From Streptomyces sp. NBC_00341 (lineage in GTDB: Bacteria; Actinomycetota; Actinomycetes; Streptomycetales; Streptomycetaceae), in NCBI RefSeq assembly GCF_041435055.1, contig NZ_CP108002.1, positions 1,550,001-1,614,000 of the forward strand: a stretch of DNA of 64,000 nt, read 5' to 3'. The position numbers were made by a program, and so were the translations under genes. Within the stretch, counting starts at the first letter, position 1; each line of letters starts with the position of its first letter. Below, in pieces: positions 43,665 to 52,948 of this stretch. Below the pieces are notes generated by a model, which saw nothing but the letters and a program-made list of their open reading frames with translations, ran no database searches and had not been told where the DNA came from.

Positions 43665-44370
43665 AGCCGAGCTCCTCCCAGTATCCGGGGCGTACGGAGT
43701 CCGTGACGGTGATCCCGGAGAGCCATTTCGCCGACTTGTAGAAGTACATCGGGGCCACGTAGAGCCGGACCGGGCCGCCGTGGGAGTGGGGCACCGGCCG
43801 GTCCTGCATGCGCAGCGCGACCAGCACGTCGGCTCGGCGGGCCTGGGCGAGGGTGAGGCTCTCGCTGTAGGTGCCGTCGAAGCAGGTGAAACGGATCGCC
43901 TTCGCGTCCGGCCGGACCCCCGCCGCGTCCAGCAGCGCGGAGAGCCGTACGCCCTCGAACGGGGTCTGCGGCACCCGCCAGCCGGTGACGCACTGGACGT
44001 CCCGCACCATCCGCGTCTGCGGCAGCGCCTTCAGGGCGTCCAGGGTGTACGTGGCCGGGTGGTCGACCAGTCCGTCGACGGTCAGCCGGTAGTCGGCCGC
44101 GCCCTTCGACGGTACGGAGGACGCCACCGAGTAGTACCGGAAGCCGCCGCCGTTGGGCAGCAGGCCGGTCAGCCCGGTGGGGTCCTTGTCGGCGACCGCG
44201 CCCAGACCGGATTCCAGGGTCCGCTGCAGGACCGGCGCGGCGACCAGCCCGGCGGCGCCGAGGCCGAGCATCGTCAGGACCAGGCGGCGGCCGACGGGGG
44301 CGCCGACGGCGTCCGGATCGGGTCCGGGCGCCGCCGGATCGGGGCCGGCGCCGGGAGGAGGACTGTTCAC
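43606..44370 (-). CDS. Molybdopterin-dependent oxidoreductase (sulfite-oxidase/MsrP-like), exported
   Basis: A 254-residue single-domain molybdopterin protein. The N-terminus has a Pro-rich lead and GRRLVLTMLGLGAAGLVAAP, a twin-arginine-type signal or anchor (Arg28-Arg29). The fold of the sulfite-oxidase family follows: YRLTVDGLVDHPATYTLDALKALPQ, then the molybdenum-binding Cys127 in VRDVQCVTGW, and GGPVRLYVAPMYFYKSAKWLSGI near the end. With the cytochrome b subunit encoded next it makes a membrane redox pair similar in plan to MsrP-MsrQ, which repairs oxidised methionine in the cell envelope; other substrates are possible. GTG at 44370 is the likely start, though its AAGGA is very close. Confidence 0.83.
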   Translation of the reverse strand: MNSPPPGAGPDPAAPGPDPDAVGAPVGRRLVLTMLGLGAAGLVAAPVLQRTLESGLGAVADKDPTGLTGLLPNGGGFRYYSVASSVPSKGAADYRLTVDGLVDHPATYTLDALKALPQTRMVRDVQCVTGWRVPQTPFEGVRLSALLDAAGVRPDAKAIRFTCFDGTYSESLTLAQARRADVLVALRMQDRPVPHSHGGPVRLYVAPMYFYKSAKWLSGITVTDSVRPGYWEELGYDVDAWVGRSNGRDDAPTT

Positions 44371-44480
44371 TCCTTGATTCGAGCACTCCGGGCCGCCGGA
44401 CGCCAGGGGCTGCGCCCGGACGTCACCGACCCGTCAGAATCTCCGCGCGGCGGGCGCGGGGCGGATGCCAGACTTGCGCC

Positions 44481-44924
44481 ATGCCGAACCGCGAAGCCCT
44501 CAAGCCCTTCCTGCTCGCCTTCCCCGGCCCGCTGCGCGACCAGTTGGTCGCCGCGGTCCTGGACGGGCGGAAGGTGTCGACCTCCGGCCTGCTCGTGGAG
44601 TACGAGATCGAGAGGGAGGAGCTGCCTCCGGTCGGTGAGCGGTCCGCCCTCATCGACTCCGGCGGCCGGGAGATCGCGGTGCTCGAAGTGACCGAGGTGC
44701 GTGTGCTGCGGCTCGCCGACGTCGGCCTCCAGCACGCGCTGGACGAGGGCGAGGGCTATGCGTCGGTCGCCGAGTGGCGGGCGGGCCACGAGCGGTTCTG
44801 GCACAGCGAGGAGATGCGGGACGCGCTCGGCGACCCGGAGTTCACCGTGGACGACGACACGATGATCGTCGCCGAGCGGTTCCGGGTCGTCGAGCGCGTC
44901 GGCCCCGACGCCCCGCAGGGCTGA
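44481..44924 (+). CDS. ASCH domain protein
   Basis: A 147-residue ASCH-family protein with a PUA-like beta barrel. It shows the usual features: an early helix (LKPFLLAFPGPLRDQLVAAVLDGRKVSTSGLLVEYE), GERSALIDSGGREIAVLEVTEVRVL and a C-terminal FWHSEEMRDALGDPEFTVDDDTMIVAERFRVV. ASCH proteins bind RNA or modified nucleosides, and some hydrolyse N4-acetylcytidine. The GR-K position is retained, but activity is unproven. The ATG at 44481 is preceded by CAGACT at 6 nt, another leaderless-like start. It ends 6 nt before the convergent FUSC-like gene. Confidence 0.83.
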   Translation: MPNREALKPFLLAFPGPLRDQLVAAVLDGRKVSTSGLLVEYEIEREELPPVGERSALIDSGGREIAVLEVTEVRVLRLADVGLQHALDEGEGYASVAEWRAGHERFWHSEEMRDALGDPEFTVDDDTMIVAERFRVVERVGPDAPQG

Positions 44925-44930
44925 GCGGGC

Positions 44931-46184
44931 TCACCGCGCCTGGGCCTCCTCGGCCCCCTTCTCCCGGCCCGCGCCCTTCACGAGGCCCAGCCGGCGCCGG
45001 AACGTGAGCAGCCGGGGATGGCGCTCGTGCAGATCGGCCGAACGCCGGTCGAGCTCCTGGCCCAGGCGCTCGGCGCGCTTCTCGATGTCCAGCTCGTCCA
45101 GGATGCGGTCCACCTCGGCGAGCAGGGCCCCGTGCAGCTGCCACTTCCTGGGGTGTTCCTGGACGGCGGCCAGCAGCATGTCCGCCACCAGGTCGCGGGT
45201 CGCCCGGCTGGTGGTGAGCGCGTCGGCGAGCCGGTCCTCCGCCTCCTCCGCGCTGGCGGCCATCGGGGTGGTGATGAGCACCGAGAAGCTTTCGATGGCC
45301 CCCGCCATCTGTCCGAACAGTTCCGTGATGTGGGCGGCGACCTCGGCGGGGAACAGGGGTTCGTCGCCCCGGTCCTTGGCGAGGTCGGTCAGCGTCCTGG
45401 ACAGCACCCGCACGACGACCGCGCAGATCTCCAGCGTGTCCAGACCGGTGCGCAGCACCACCCGGTGGAGCAGCCCCTGCCGCACCCTCGGATTGAGCAT
45501 GAGGCTTTCCTCCGCCTGCCGCAGGGAGGCGTCCACCTCGACGATGTCGTGGTCGAGACGGCGGGCCCGGTGCAGCCGGTCCGCCGCCTCCGGGACGGTG
45601 ACCGGACGGGCGAGGTCGCTGCCCAGGTCGCGGAACATCTGCCCCATCTCGCGGGCCAGTCCGTCGATGGACGTGCCCGCGGTCTGCACCCAGACGGGCG
45701 GGGCGAACAGCAGGTTGAACAGCAGGCCCACGCCCGCGCCGATCAACGTCTCGAACACGCGCTCCCACGCCATGCTCGTCCTCGCGGACACCGAGGTGAC
45801 GCCGAGGACCAGCATGGCGCTGATCGCCACCTCGGGGACGAACTCGTCGACCCGGACCAGTCTGCCGATGATCAGCGCGGTGAAGATGGTCAGCCCCAGG
45901 CTCCACCAGGACAGGCCGACCAGGGCGCTGAATCCGCTCGCGATGAGGACGCCGACGACCACGGCGGTCACACGCTTGACCGACATGTTGACGGTGGCGT
46001 AGAGGGTGACCTGGACGACGAGCAGCGCGGTCAGCGGTGCGGTCAGCGGTGCGGGTTCGGTCAGCGTCGCGGTCGCCACGGCAAAGGCGATCACCGCCGC
46101 GCCCGTGGAGCGCAGGGTCTGCGCGGCCACGGGCTCGGTGGTGCGCCGGACGAGGTTGATGACGGGTTCGGCTACTCCTGGCAT
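44931..46184 (-). CDS. FUSC/aromatic-acid-exporter-like membrane protein
   Basis: A 417-residue membrane protein. Six hydrophobic helices occupy about residues 20-165 (starting LRSTGAAVIAFAVATATL), followed by a long helical cytoplasmic domain with coiled-coil character (LDHDIVEVDASLRQAEESLML, then ELDIEKRAERLGQELDRRSADLHERHPRLL) and a basic/acidic tail. This is the half-size FUSC or ArAE layout, in which two subunits would form an exporter of aromatic carboxylic acids or other compounds. It lies downstream of the FAD dehydrogenase gene on the same strand with 102 nt between, so the two may be co-transcribed. Substrate unknown. Confidence 0.8.
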   Translation of the reverse strand: MPGVAEPVINLVRRTTEPVAAQTLRSTGAAVIAFAVATATLTEPAPLTAPLTALLVVQVTLYATVNMSVKRVTAVVVGVLIASGFSALVGLSWWSLGLTIFTALIIGRLVRVDEFVPEVAISAMLVLGVTSVSARTSMAWERVFETLIGAGVGLLFNLLFAPPVWVQTAGTSIDGLAREMGQMFRDLGSDLARPVTVPEAADRLHRARRLDHDIVEVDASLRQAEESLMLNPRVRQGLLHRVVLRTGLDTLEICAVVVRVLSRTLTDLAKDRGDEPLFPAEVAAHITELFGQMAGAIESFSVLITTPMAASAEEAEDRLADALTTSRATRDLVADMLLAAVQEHPRKWQLHGALLAEVDRILDELDIEKRAERLGQELDRRSADLHERHPRLLTFRRRLGLVKGAGREKGAEEAQAR

Positions 46185-46286
46185 CTTCTTCCCATGCCCG
46201 GATCCGGCGCCCGCGCACGGTCCCGGGCACCGAACCCCACCGGACGGACGCGCGAACGCGGCGCGCGGAGCCCGGCGGGGCAGCCG

Positions 46287-47942
46287 TCAGCCGACCGCCT
46301 GGGCCGCGGCCCGGCCGGCGGCCCGGCCGGAGAAGATGCAGCCGCCGAGGAAGGTGCCCTCCAGCGACCGGTAGCCGTGCACCCCGCCGCCGCCGAACCC
46401 GGCCGCCTCGCCGGCCGCGTAGACCCCGGCCAGCGGGGTGCCGTCCGCGGTGAGGACCCGGGAGGACAGGTCCGTCTCCAGGCCGCCGAGCGATTTGCGG
46501 GTGAGGATGTTCAGCCGTACGGCGATCAGCGGCCCGGCCTTGGGGTCGAGGATGCGGTGCGGCGCGGCGGTCCGGATCAGCTTGTCGCCCAGGTAGGCGC
46601 GGGCGCCCCGGATCGCGGTGATCTGGAGGTCCTTGGTGAAGGGGTTGGCGATCTCGCGGTCGCGGGCGGTGATCTCGCGGCGCAGGTCGTCCTCGTCGAT
46701 GAGCCCGTCGCCGGTCAGGGCGTTCATGCCGCGCACCAGGGCGCCGAGGTCGTCCTCGACGACGAAGTCCGCCCCGTTGTCCATGAACGCCTTCACCGGA
46801 GCGGGCACGTCCGCGCGCGCCCGGCCGATCACGCCCCGGACGGACTTGCCGGTCAGGTCGGGGTTCTGCTCGGAGCCGGAGAGCGCGAACTCCTTGCCGA
46901 TGATCTTCTGGTCCAGCACGAACCAGGTGTAGTCGTGGCCGGTGCGCATGATGTGTTCGAGGGTGCCGAGCGTGTCGAAGCCGGGGAAGAGCGGGACGGG
47001 CAGCCGCTTGCCCCGGGCGTCCAGCCAGAGCGAGGAAGGGCCGGGCAGGATGCGGATGGCGTGCTTGGCCCAGATCGGGTTCCAGTTCTCGATGCCCTCG
47101 GTGTAGTGCCACATCCGGTCGCGGTTGATGTGGTGGGCGCCCGCCTCCTCCGTGATGCCGAGCATCAGCCCGTCCACGTGGGCGGGCACGCCGCAGAGCA
47201 TCCTGTCGGGCGGGGTGCCGAGCCGCTGCGGCCACTGCTTGCGCACGAGCTCGTGGTTGCCGCCGATGCCGCCGGAGGTGACGATCACCGCCTGGGCCCG
47301 CAGCTCGAAGGCGCCGGCCGCCTCGCGGCTGCTCGCGGTCCCGCGCGCCGCGCCGCTCGGCTCCAGGATCTCGCCGCTGACGGTGTCGATGGCGCCCCCG
47401 GTGCGGCCGAGACCGGTGACCCGGTGGCGGAAGCGGAAGGTGACCAGGCCCTTGGCGACGCCCTCGCGGACCCGGCGCTCGAACGGGGCGACGACACCGG
47501 GCCCGGTGCCCCAGGTGATGTGGAAGCGGGGGACGGAGTTGCCGTGGCCGTTCGCGTCGTACCCGCCGCGCTCGGCCCAGCCGACGACGGGGAAGAACCG
47601 CATGCCCTGCTGGTGCAGCCAGGAGCGCTTCTCACCGGCGGCGAAGTCGACGTACGCCTCGGCCCACTTCCTCGGCCAGTGGTCCTCCTCGCGGTCGAAG
47701 CCCGCCGTGCCCAGCCAGTCCTGGAGGGCCAGTTCATGCGTGTCCTTGATCCGCATCCGGCGCTGTTCGGGTGAGTCGACGAGGAAGAGCCCGCCGAAGG
47801 ACCAGTGCGCCTGACCGCCGAGCGACTGCTCGGGCTCCTGGTCGAGCACGATCACCGAGCGGCCCGCGTCGACCAGCTCGGCGGTGGCGACCAGCCCGGC
47901 GAGTCCCGCCCCGATCACGATCACATCAGCGTCGTACGCCAT
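46287..47942 (-). CDS. FAD-binding dehydrogenase, fumarate reductase/ketosteroid-dehydrogenase type
   Basis: A 551-residue flavoprotein of the fumarate reductase/3-ketosteroid-1-dehydrogenase superfamily. The FAD Rossmann motif VIVIGAGLAGL is at residues 7-17, with GGQAHWSFGGLFLV after it, VIVTSGGIGGNHELV in the middle, and the C-terminal FAD motif TPLAGVYAAGEAAGFGGGGVHGYRSLEGTFLGGCIFSGRAAG. The substrate is unknown; steroid-ring or short-chain acid oxidation are family options. ATG at 47942 is preferred because AAGGATGG then lies 5-12 nt upstream; an ATG three codons earlier is too close to it. It diverges from the DMT transporter gene. Confidence 0.88.
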   Translation of the reverse strand: MAYDADVIVIGAGLAGLVATAELVDAGRSVIVLDQEPEQSLGGQAHWSFGGLFLVDSPEQRRMRIKDTHELALQDWLGTAGFDREEDHWPRKWAEAYVDFAAGEKRSWLHQQGMRFFPVVGWAERGGYDANGHGNSVPRFHITWGTGPGVVAPFERRVREGVAKGLVTFRFRHRVTGLGRTGGAIDTVSGEILEPSGAARGTASSREAAGAFELRAQAVIVTSGGIGGNHELVRKQWPQRLGTPPDRMLCGVPAHVDGLMLGITEEAGAHHINRDRMWHYTEGIENWNPIWAKHAIRILPGPSSLWLDARGKRLPVPLFPGFDTLGTLEHIMRTGHDYTWFVLDQKIIGKEFALSGSEQNPDLTGKSVRGVIGRARADVPAPVKAFMDNGADFVVEDDLGALVRGMNALTGDGLIDEDDLRREITARDREIANPFTKDLQITAIRGARAYLGDKLIRTAAPHRILDPKAGPLIAVRLNILTRKSLGGLETDLSSRVLTADGTPLAGVYAAGEAAGFGGGGVHGYRSLEGTFLGGCIFSGRAAGRAAAQAVG

Positions 47943-48159
47943 GGGTTCCATCCTTGTCGGGGCGATCCGGACACGGTCCGGCGGAGGGTCCGCACCTGCC
48001 CGTGAGGTTCCTCGCGAAGTTACTGGTGCGTCAGATCTTCGGTACCGGCCGCCCCGGCGTCAACCGCCCGGTCGGCGGCACTCCGGCCGCACCGGTGGCG
48101 TCCAGGCGCTATCGTCGAAACAATTCACTCTCTTCCGGCCTGACTTGGGGTAGAGAAGC

Positions 48160-49053
48160 GTGTCGGTGCTGGTTCTGGTACTCGCCGTGAGCGCGGCCTG
48201 CTGTCTGGGCTTCGGCTTCGTGCTGCAGCAGGCCGCCGCCAGCCACGCCCCGAAGAGCGACTATCTGTCGTTCCGGCTGCTGCTGGACCTGATGCGGGTA
48301 CGCAGCTGGCTGGCCGGTATCGGCCTGATGGTCTGCGGCATGGTGCTGGGCGCGCTGGCCCTGGGCAAGGGCGAGGTCTCCGTCGTCGAACCGCTGCTGG
48401 CCACCAATCTGCTCTTCGCGATGACCCTGTCCCGCCACCGCACCGGCCAGCGCCTCGGACGGCAGGGCTGGGCCGGGCTCTGGCTGCTGGCCTGCGGGGT
48501 CGCCGCGTTCCTGCTGGCGGGCGAGCCGAAGGGCGGCTCCGCGGTGTCGAGCCCGCTGCGGCACTGGCTGGTGATCGGCGTGGTGGCGGGCATCGCCCTG
48601 GCGCTCACCATGTACGCGGCACGCTCGCGGTCCGTGGCGGCCCCGGCGCTCCTCGCGGTGGCGGCCGGACTGCTGTACGGACTCCAGGACGCGCTGACCC
48701 GGGTGAGCGGCCAGCTGATCGGGGACGACGGCTGGGCGGCGCTGGTGATGAGCTGGCAGCCGTACGCGGTACTGGTCCTGGGGGTGACGGGGCTGCTCCT
48801 GGTGCAGAGCGCGTTCGAGACGGGACCGCTGCGGATGTCGCTGCCCGCGCTGACCGCGGCCCAGCCGCTGGCCGGGATCGCCTGCGGCATCGGGTTCCTC
48901 GGCGACCAGGTGCGCACCGACACCGGCGCGCTGGCCTGGCAGGCGGCCGGGCTCGCGGCGATCGTGACCGGGATCGTGCTGCTGGGGCTGCATCCGGCGA
49001 TGCCGGAGGGGCCGGTGGGCGGGCGGCGCACCAAGACCCTTGAGCCGCGCTGA
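48160..49053 (+). CDS. DMT-superfamily (EamA-like) transporter
   Basis: A 297-residue membrane protein with about nine to ten helices. It begins SVLVLVLAVSAACCLGFGFVLQQ and contains the motif LGKGEVSVVEPLLATNLLFA and a second-half SALPALTAAQPLAGI-like repeat (MSLPALTAAQPLAGIACGIGF), matching the inverted-repeat plan of drug/metabolite exporters of the magnesium-transporter NIPA/DMT type. GTG at 48160 has GAGAAG upstream. It faces away from the FAD dehydrogenase with 217 nt between the starts; in that gap I see one small hairpin (47967-47981) and a TATCGT -10-like box. Substrate unknown. Confidence 0.84.
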   Translation: MSVLVLVLAVSAACCLGFGFVLQQAAASHAPKSDYLSFRLLLDLMRVRSWLAGIGLMVCGMVLGALALGKGEVSVVEPLLATNLLFAMTLSRHRTGQRLGRQGWAGLWLLACGVAAFLLAGEPKGGSAVSSPLRHWLVIGVVAGIALALTMYAARSRSVAAPALLAVAAGLLYGLQDALTRVSGQLIGDDGWAALVMSWQPYAVLVLGVTGLLLVQSAFETGPLRMSLPALTAAQPLAGIACGIGFLGDQVRTDTGALAWQAAGLAAIVTGIVLLGLHPAMPEGPVGGRRTKTLEPR

Positions 49054-49120
49054 AGCCGGTACGCGCACAGCGTCCGGTGTCCCTTTTCTCACAGGAGTGC
49101 GGCCGCCCCGTCCTGGCAAT

Positions 49121-49138
49121 TAATAATGGCCATCATTA
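49121..49138 (+). promoter_or_regulatory. 18-bp near-perfect palindrome, TetR autoregulatory operator
   Basis: TAATAATGGCCATCATTA matches its own reverse complement at 16 of 18 positions. It overlaps the likely -10 region (TACAGT at 49137-49142) of the TetR gene that starts at 49150. It is strikingly AT-rich, and its place fits a repressor that shuts off its own promoter and perhaps the downstream SDR gene. Confidence 0.65.
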
Positions 49139-49149
49139 CAGTTGCCGGT

Positions 49150-49779
49150 ATGGCGCGAACGTCGGGACAAGAGACCAGGGAAAAGCTGATCCGCGCGGCC
49201 GAGGAGATCTTCGCCGCGCAGGGTACGGACGGCGCCCAGCTGCGGGACATCGTCCGGCTGGCGGGCCAGAGCAATCCGTCGGCGGTCCAGTACCACTTCG
49301 GTTCCCGCGCCGGGCTGCTCGACGCCGTGATGGCCGGCCGCCAGGCCCGTACGGAGCAGGTGGTGGCGCCGCTGCTCGACGGGCTGGGCGCCGGCTGCGG
49401 TGTACGGGAGCTGCTCACCGCGCTGGTGACGGCGGAGGCGAGCCTGCTCACCGATGACCGGGGCCGGCGCTGTCTGCGGATCTCGGCCCAGCTGAGCCAC
49501 GAGACCGGTCTGCGGACCGGCCCCCTACACCCGGCCCTGGACGGCACCGCCTACGGCCGGCTGATCGGCCGGATCCGGGACCGGCTGGACACACTGCCGG
49601 AGCCGGTCCGGCTGGAGCGGCTCGATCTGGCGCTCACCCTGATCGGCGCGGCGCTGGCCGACCGCGCCCGCCAGGGGCTCGACGGCACGGAGCCGCTGAC
49701 CGGCCAGGGGCTCTTCCTGGCCGATCTCGTCGGGACCACCACCGCGTTCCTGGACGCCCCCGCGCCGCAGGGCGCGTGA
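49150..49779 (+). CDS. TetR/AcrR family regulator
   Basis: A 209-residue TetR-type repressor. The HTH covers about residues 8-55 (ETREKLIRAAEEIFAAQGTDGAQLRDIVRLAGQSNPSAVQYHFGSRAGLLDAVM). The C-terminal ligand domain is helical and contains TDDRGRRCLRISAQLSHE. An ATG at 49126 is in frame but lies inside the palindrome; the ATG at 49150 is 7 nt after TACAGT, fitting a leaderless transcript. The SDR gene follows after a 63-nt spacer of tandem repeats, and the two probably form a unit in which this protein senses the SDR substrate or product (inference). Confidence 0.87.
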   Translation: MARTSGQETREKLIRAAEEIFAAQGTDGAQLRDIVRLAGQSNPSAVQYHFGSRAGLLDAVMAGRQARTEQVVAPLLDGLGAGCGVRELLTALVTAEASLLTDDRGRRCLRISAQLSHETGLRTGPLHPALDGTAYGRLIGRIRDRLDTLPEPVRLERLDLALTLIGAALADRARQGLDGTEPLTGQGLFLADLVGTTTAFLDAPAPQGA

Positions 49780-50616
<837 letters not shown>

Positions 50617-50650
50617 TCACCCCCGGGCGGTCTGCTGTTGGATGAGGTGC

Positions 50651-51163
50651 ATGACACCTTCTGACGAGATCCTGGACATCGTCGACGAGAACGACGAGGT
50701 CGTCGGGCAGGCCACGCGCGGCGAGGCGACCGCGCGCGGCCTGCGCCACCGCTGCGCGTTCATCGAGGCCCGGGACGCCGACGGCCGGATCTTCGTGCAC
50801 CGCAGGACCGCCACCAAGCTGGTCTTCCCGTCCCACTACGACATGTTCGTCGGCGGGGTGGTCGGTGCGGGCGAGACGTACGGCGAGGCGGCGCTGCGGG
50901 AGGCCGAGGAGGAGCTGGGTGTCACGGGGCTCCCCCGGCCGGAGCCGCTCTTCAAGTTCCTTTACGACGGCGACGGGCACAGCTGGTGGTCGTACGTGTA
51001 CCAGGTGCGGTGCGAGCTGCCGGTGAAGCCGCAGGCGGAAGAGGTCGCCTGGCACACCTTCCTCACCGACGAGGAGCTGGAGCGGCGGCTCGCCGACTGG
51101 CCGTGGGTGCCGGACGGCCTCGATGCCTACCGGCGGCTGCGGGCGTTCCGTGGAGTGTCCTGA
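50651..51163 (+). CDS. Nudix hydrolase (isopentenyl-diphosphate isomerase-like subgroup)
   Basis: A 170-residue Nudix protein. The Nudix box GX5EX7REUXEEXGU is read at about residues 69-90 (GGVVGAGETYGEAALREAEEELG). The N-terminal part DEILDIVDENDEVVGQATRGEA and RHRCAFIEARDADGRIFVHRR place it with the IDI-like or YfcD-like Nudix hydrolases. It would cleave a nucleoside-diphosphate-linked or prenyl-like substrate with Mg; which one is unknown. GAGG precedes the ATG at 50651. Confidence 0.88.
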   Translation: MTPSDEILDIVDENDEVVGQATRGEATARGLRHRCAFIEARDADGRIFVHRRTATKLVFPSHYDMFVGGVVGAGETYGEAALREAEEELGVTGLPRPEPLFKFLYDGDGHSWWSYVYQVRCELPVKPQAEEVAWHTFLTDEELERRLADWPWVPDGLDAYRRLRAFRGVS

Positions 51164-51206
51164 ACCGCCCCGCAGCGCGTACCGAAGCGGCAGATAAGGT
51201 CCGGAC

Positions 51207-51602
51207 GTGAACGAATTCGTACAGAGCCTGCGGCTGTGGTTCGCGCCGCAGCGGATCCGCGAAGAGGGCGACACCCCCGATTACCGCTTCTCACTCGCCA
51301 ACGAGCGGACCTTCCTCGCCTGGATCCGGACGGCTCTCGCGCTGATCGGCGGCGGTTTCGCGGTCGACCAGTTCCTGCCCGAACTGTCCTGGGGCGTGCG
51401 CGCCGGCCTGGCGCTGGCGCTGCTCGCGGCCGGGGTGCTGTGCGCGCTGCGGGCCGTCAACCACTGGGTGCGGTGCGAGCGGGCGATGCGGCGCGGCGAG
51501 GACCTGCCGGTGTCCCGGTTCCCGACGCTGCTGAGTCTCGCGGTCGCGGTGGTGGCCGTGGCGATGGTGGTGGTGGTCCTGTTCGGCTGGGAGGGCCGGT
51601 GA
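51207..51602 (+). CDS. DUF202 (YidH-like) membrane protein
   Basis: A 131-residue small membrane protein. The N-terminal hallmark DTPDYRFSLANERTFLAWIRTALALIGGG is the DUF202 signature, followed by three membrane helices (about 38-55, 60-80, 103-124). Function is unknown across the family. GTG at 51207 has AAGGT about 10 nt upstream, which may be a weak ribosome-binding site or part of a -10 (TAAGGT). The stop overlaps the next DUF202 gene as GTGA, so the two proteins are made together and may pair in the membrane. Confidence 0.85.
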   Translation: MNEFVQSLRLWFAPQRIREEGDTPDYRFSLANERTFLAWIRTALALIGGGFAVDQFLPELSWGVRAGLALALLAAGVLCALRAVNHWVRCERAMRRGEDLPVSRFPTLLSLAVAVVAVAMVVVVLFGWEGR

Positions 51603-51910
51603 CCGCGGCCGGACGCGATCCGGGGCTCCAGCCGGAGCGGACCAGGCTGGCCTGGCGGCGCACCACGCTGTCCTGCACGGTGGTGGCGCTGCTGGCGGGC
51701 AAGCAGGCGCTGCACGGCGGGGCGGGCCCGGCGGGGATCATCGCGCTGTCGCTGAGCGTGCTCGCCTGGCTGGGGTTCCTGCGGGTGGCCAACCGCCGGG
51801 TGCAGGGCATGGGCACCGCGCGCCCGAGGCCGCTGGGCGCGCGCGCCGCGCTGACGGCGGCGGCGTGCACGGTCGCGCTGGCCGTGTTCGCGGCCGCCAT
51901 GCTGTTCTGA
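51599..51910 (+). CDS. DUF202-family membrane protein (second of pair)
   Basis: A 103-residue membrane protein with DPGLQPERTRLAWRRTTLSCTVVALL, the DUF202 motif in the variant form (Q-ERT-LAW-RT), and three hydrophobic helices. It starts with GTG overlapping the previous stop (GTGA). The pair order, a longer YidH-like followed by a shorter DUF202 protein, is common in actinobacteria and enterobacteria; the role is unknown. A terminator follows at once. Confidence 0.83.
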   Translation: MTAAGRDPGLQPERTRLAWRRTTLSCTVVALLAGKQALHGGAGPAGIIALSLSVLAWLGFLRVANRRVQGMGTARPRPLGARAALTAAACTVALAVFAAAMLF

Positions 51911-51911
51911 T

Positions 51912-51937
51912 CCCGGACCGGCGGACACCGGTCCGGG
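51912..51937. terminator. Terminator between the DUF202 pair and the oxidoreductase gene
   Basis: CCCGGACCGG (51912-51921) pairs perfectly with CCGGTCCGGG (51928-51937) over a 6-nt loop, between convergent genes. Confidence 0.75.
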
Positions 51938-51953
51938 CGGCGCGCCGGTCCCG

Positions 51954-52889
51954 TCAGCTCTCCCAGTCCACCGTCACGACGATCTTCCCCCGGGTGCGCC
52001 CCTGCGCGTTGAGCCGGTGCGCCTCCGCGGTCCGCTCCAGGGGGAAGACCCGGTCGACGTGGACCGTGATGATGCCGCGCTCCGCCAGTTCGGCCAGATG
52101 GGCGAGGTCCTTGGCGTCGGGCCGCACGAAGGCGTACTTGCCGCCGTACGAGAACACCTCGCTGTCCACGATGGAGGTCAGCCGCCCGTCCGGCGCGAGC
52201 GTCTCGGCGGAGGCCCGCAGTGCCTCCCCGCCCACCGTGTCGAAGGCGGCGTCGATCCCGTCCGGGGCCAGCGTCCGCAGCCGGTCCACGAGCCCGTCCC
52301 CGTACTCCACGGGTTCCGCGCCGAGCTGTCGCAGGTGCTCGTGGTTGTGCGCGCTCGCGGTCCCGATGACCCGGCACCCCGCGTGGCGGGCGAGCTGGAC
52401 GGCCAGTGAGCCGACGCCGCCCGCCGCCGCGTGGACCAGGACGGTGTCGCCGTTGCGGATCCGCAGCGACCGGTGGAGCACCTGGTAGGCGGTGAGGCCG
52501 GCCAGCGGCAGCCCGGCGGCCTCCTCGAAGCTCAGGCTCAGCGGTTTGCGGGCGAGGGTGCGCACCGGGGCGGCGACGTACTCCGCGAAGGTGCCGCGGC
52601 TGAGGAAGTCCTCCCGCACGTATCCGATGACCTCGTCGCCGACTGCGAACTCGTCCACGGCCACGCCGGGCTGCACGACGACCCCGGACACGTCCCAGCC
52701 GGGGATCACCGGGAAGACCGCGTCGAGCGCGGAGTCCAGATTTCCCTGCCGCGCCTGCCGGTCCACCGGGTTGACCGCGGCGGCCCGCACCTTCACCAGG
52801 ACGGTGTCGGGGCCGACCTTGGGGTCGGGCCGCTCGCCGTACTCCAGGACGTCGGCATCGCCGTATCCGCTGTAGCTGATCGCCTTCAT
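51954..52889 (-). CDS. Quinone-oxidoreductase-like NADP-dependent dehydrogenase (zinc-free MDR)
   Basis: A 311-residue medium-chain dehydrogenase without zinc-binding cysteines. It starts MKAISYSGYGDADVLEYGE, has VRAAAVNPVDRQARQG, the substrate/cofactor stretch AGLPLAGLTAYQVL and the nucleotide-binding VLVHAAAGGVGSLAVQLARHAG. It closes with HVDRVFPLERTAEAHRLNAQGRTRGKIVVTV. The family reduces quinones or activated enones with NADPH. It lies alone, 60 nt past the glucarate dehydratase start region on the same strand side; no partner is evident. Confidence 0.87.
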   Translation of the reverse strand: MKAISYSGYGDADVLEYGERPDPKVGPDTVLVKVRAAAVNPVDRQARQGNLDSALDAVFPVIPGWDVSGVVVQPGVAVDEFAVGDEVIGYVREDFLSRGTFAEYVAAPVRTLARKPLSLSFEEAAGLPLAGLTAYQVLHRSLRIRNGDTVLVHAAAGGVGSLAVQLARHAGCRVIGTASAHNHEHLRQLGAEPVEYGDGLVDRLRTLAPDGIDAAFDTVGGEALRASAETLAPDGRLTSIVDSEVFSYGGKYAFVRPDAKDLAHLAELAERGIITVHVDRVFPLERTAEAHRLNAQGRTRGKIVVTVDWES

Positions 52890-52948
52890 CCTTCGACCAT
52901 CGGCGCAGGTCAGGCGCAGCGCAAATCAGGCCGTCCCGGGGCCGGGGC

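Noticed and set aside
49126..49149. Upstream ATG as the start of the TetR gene at 49 kb
   Set aside because: It falls within the operator palindrome and upstream of the likely -10; the ATG at 49150 fits a leaderless transcript and starts the conserved sequence.
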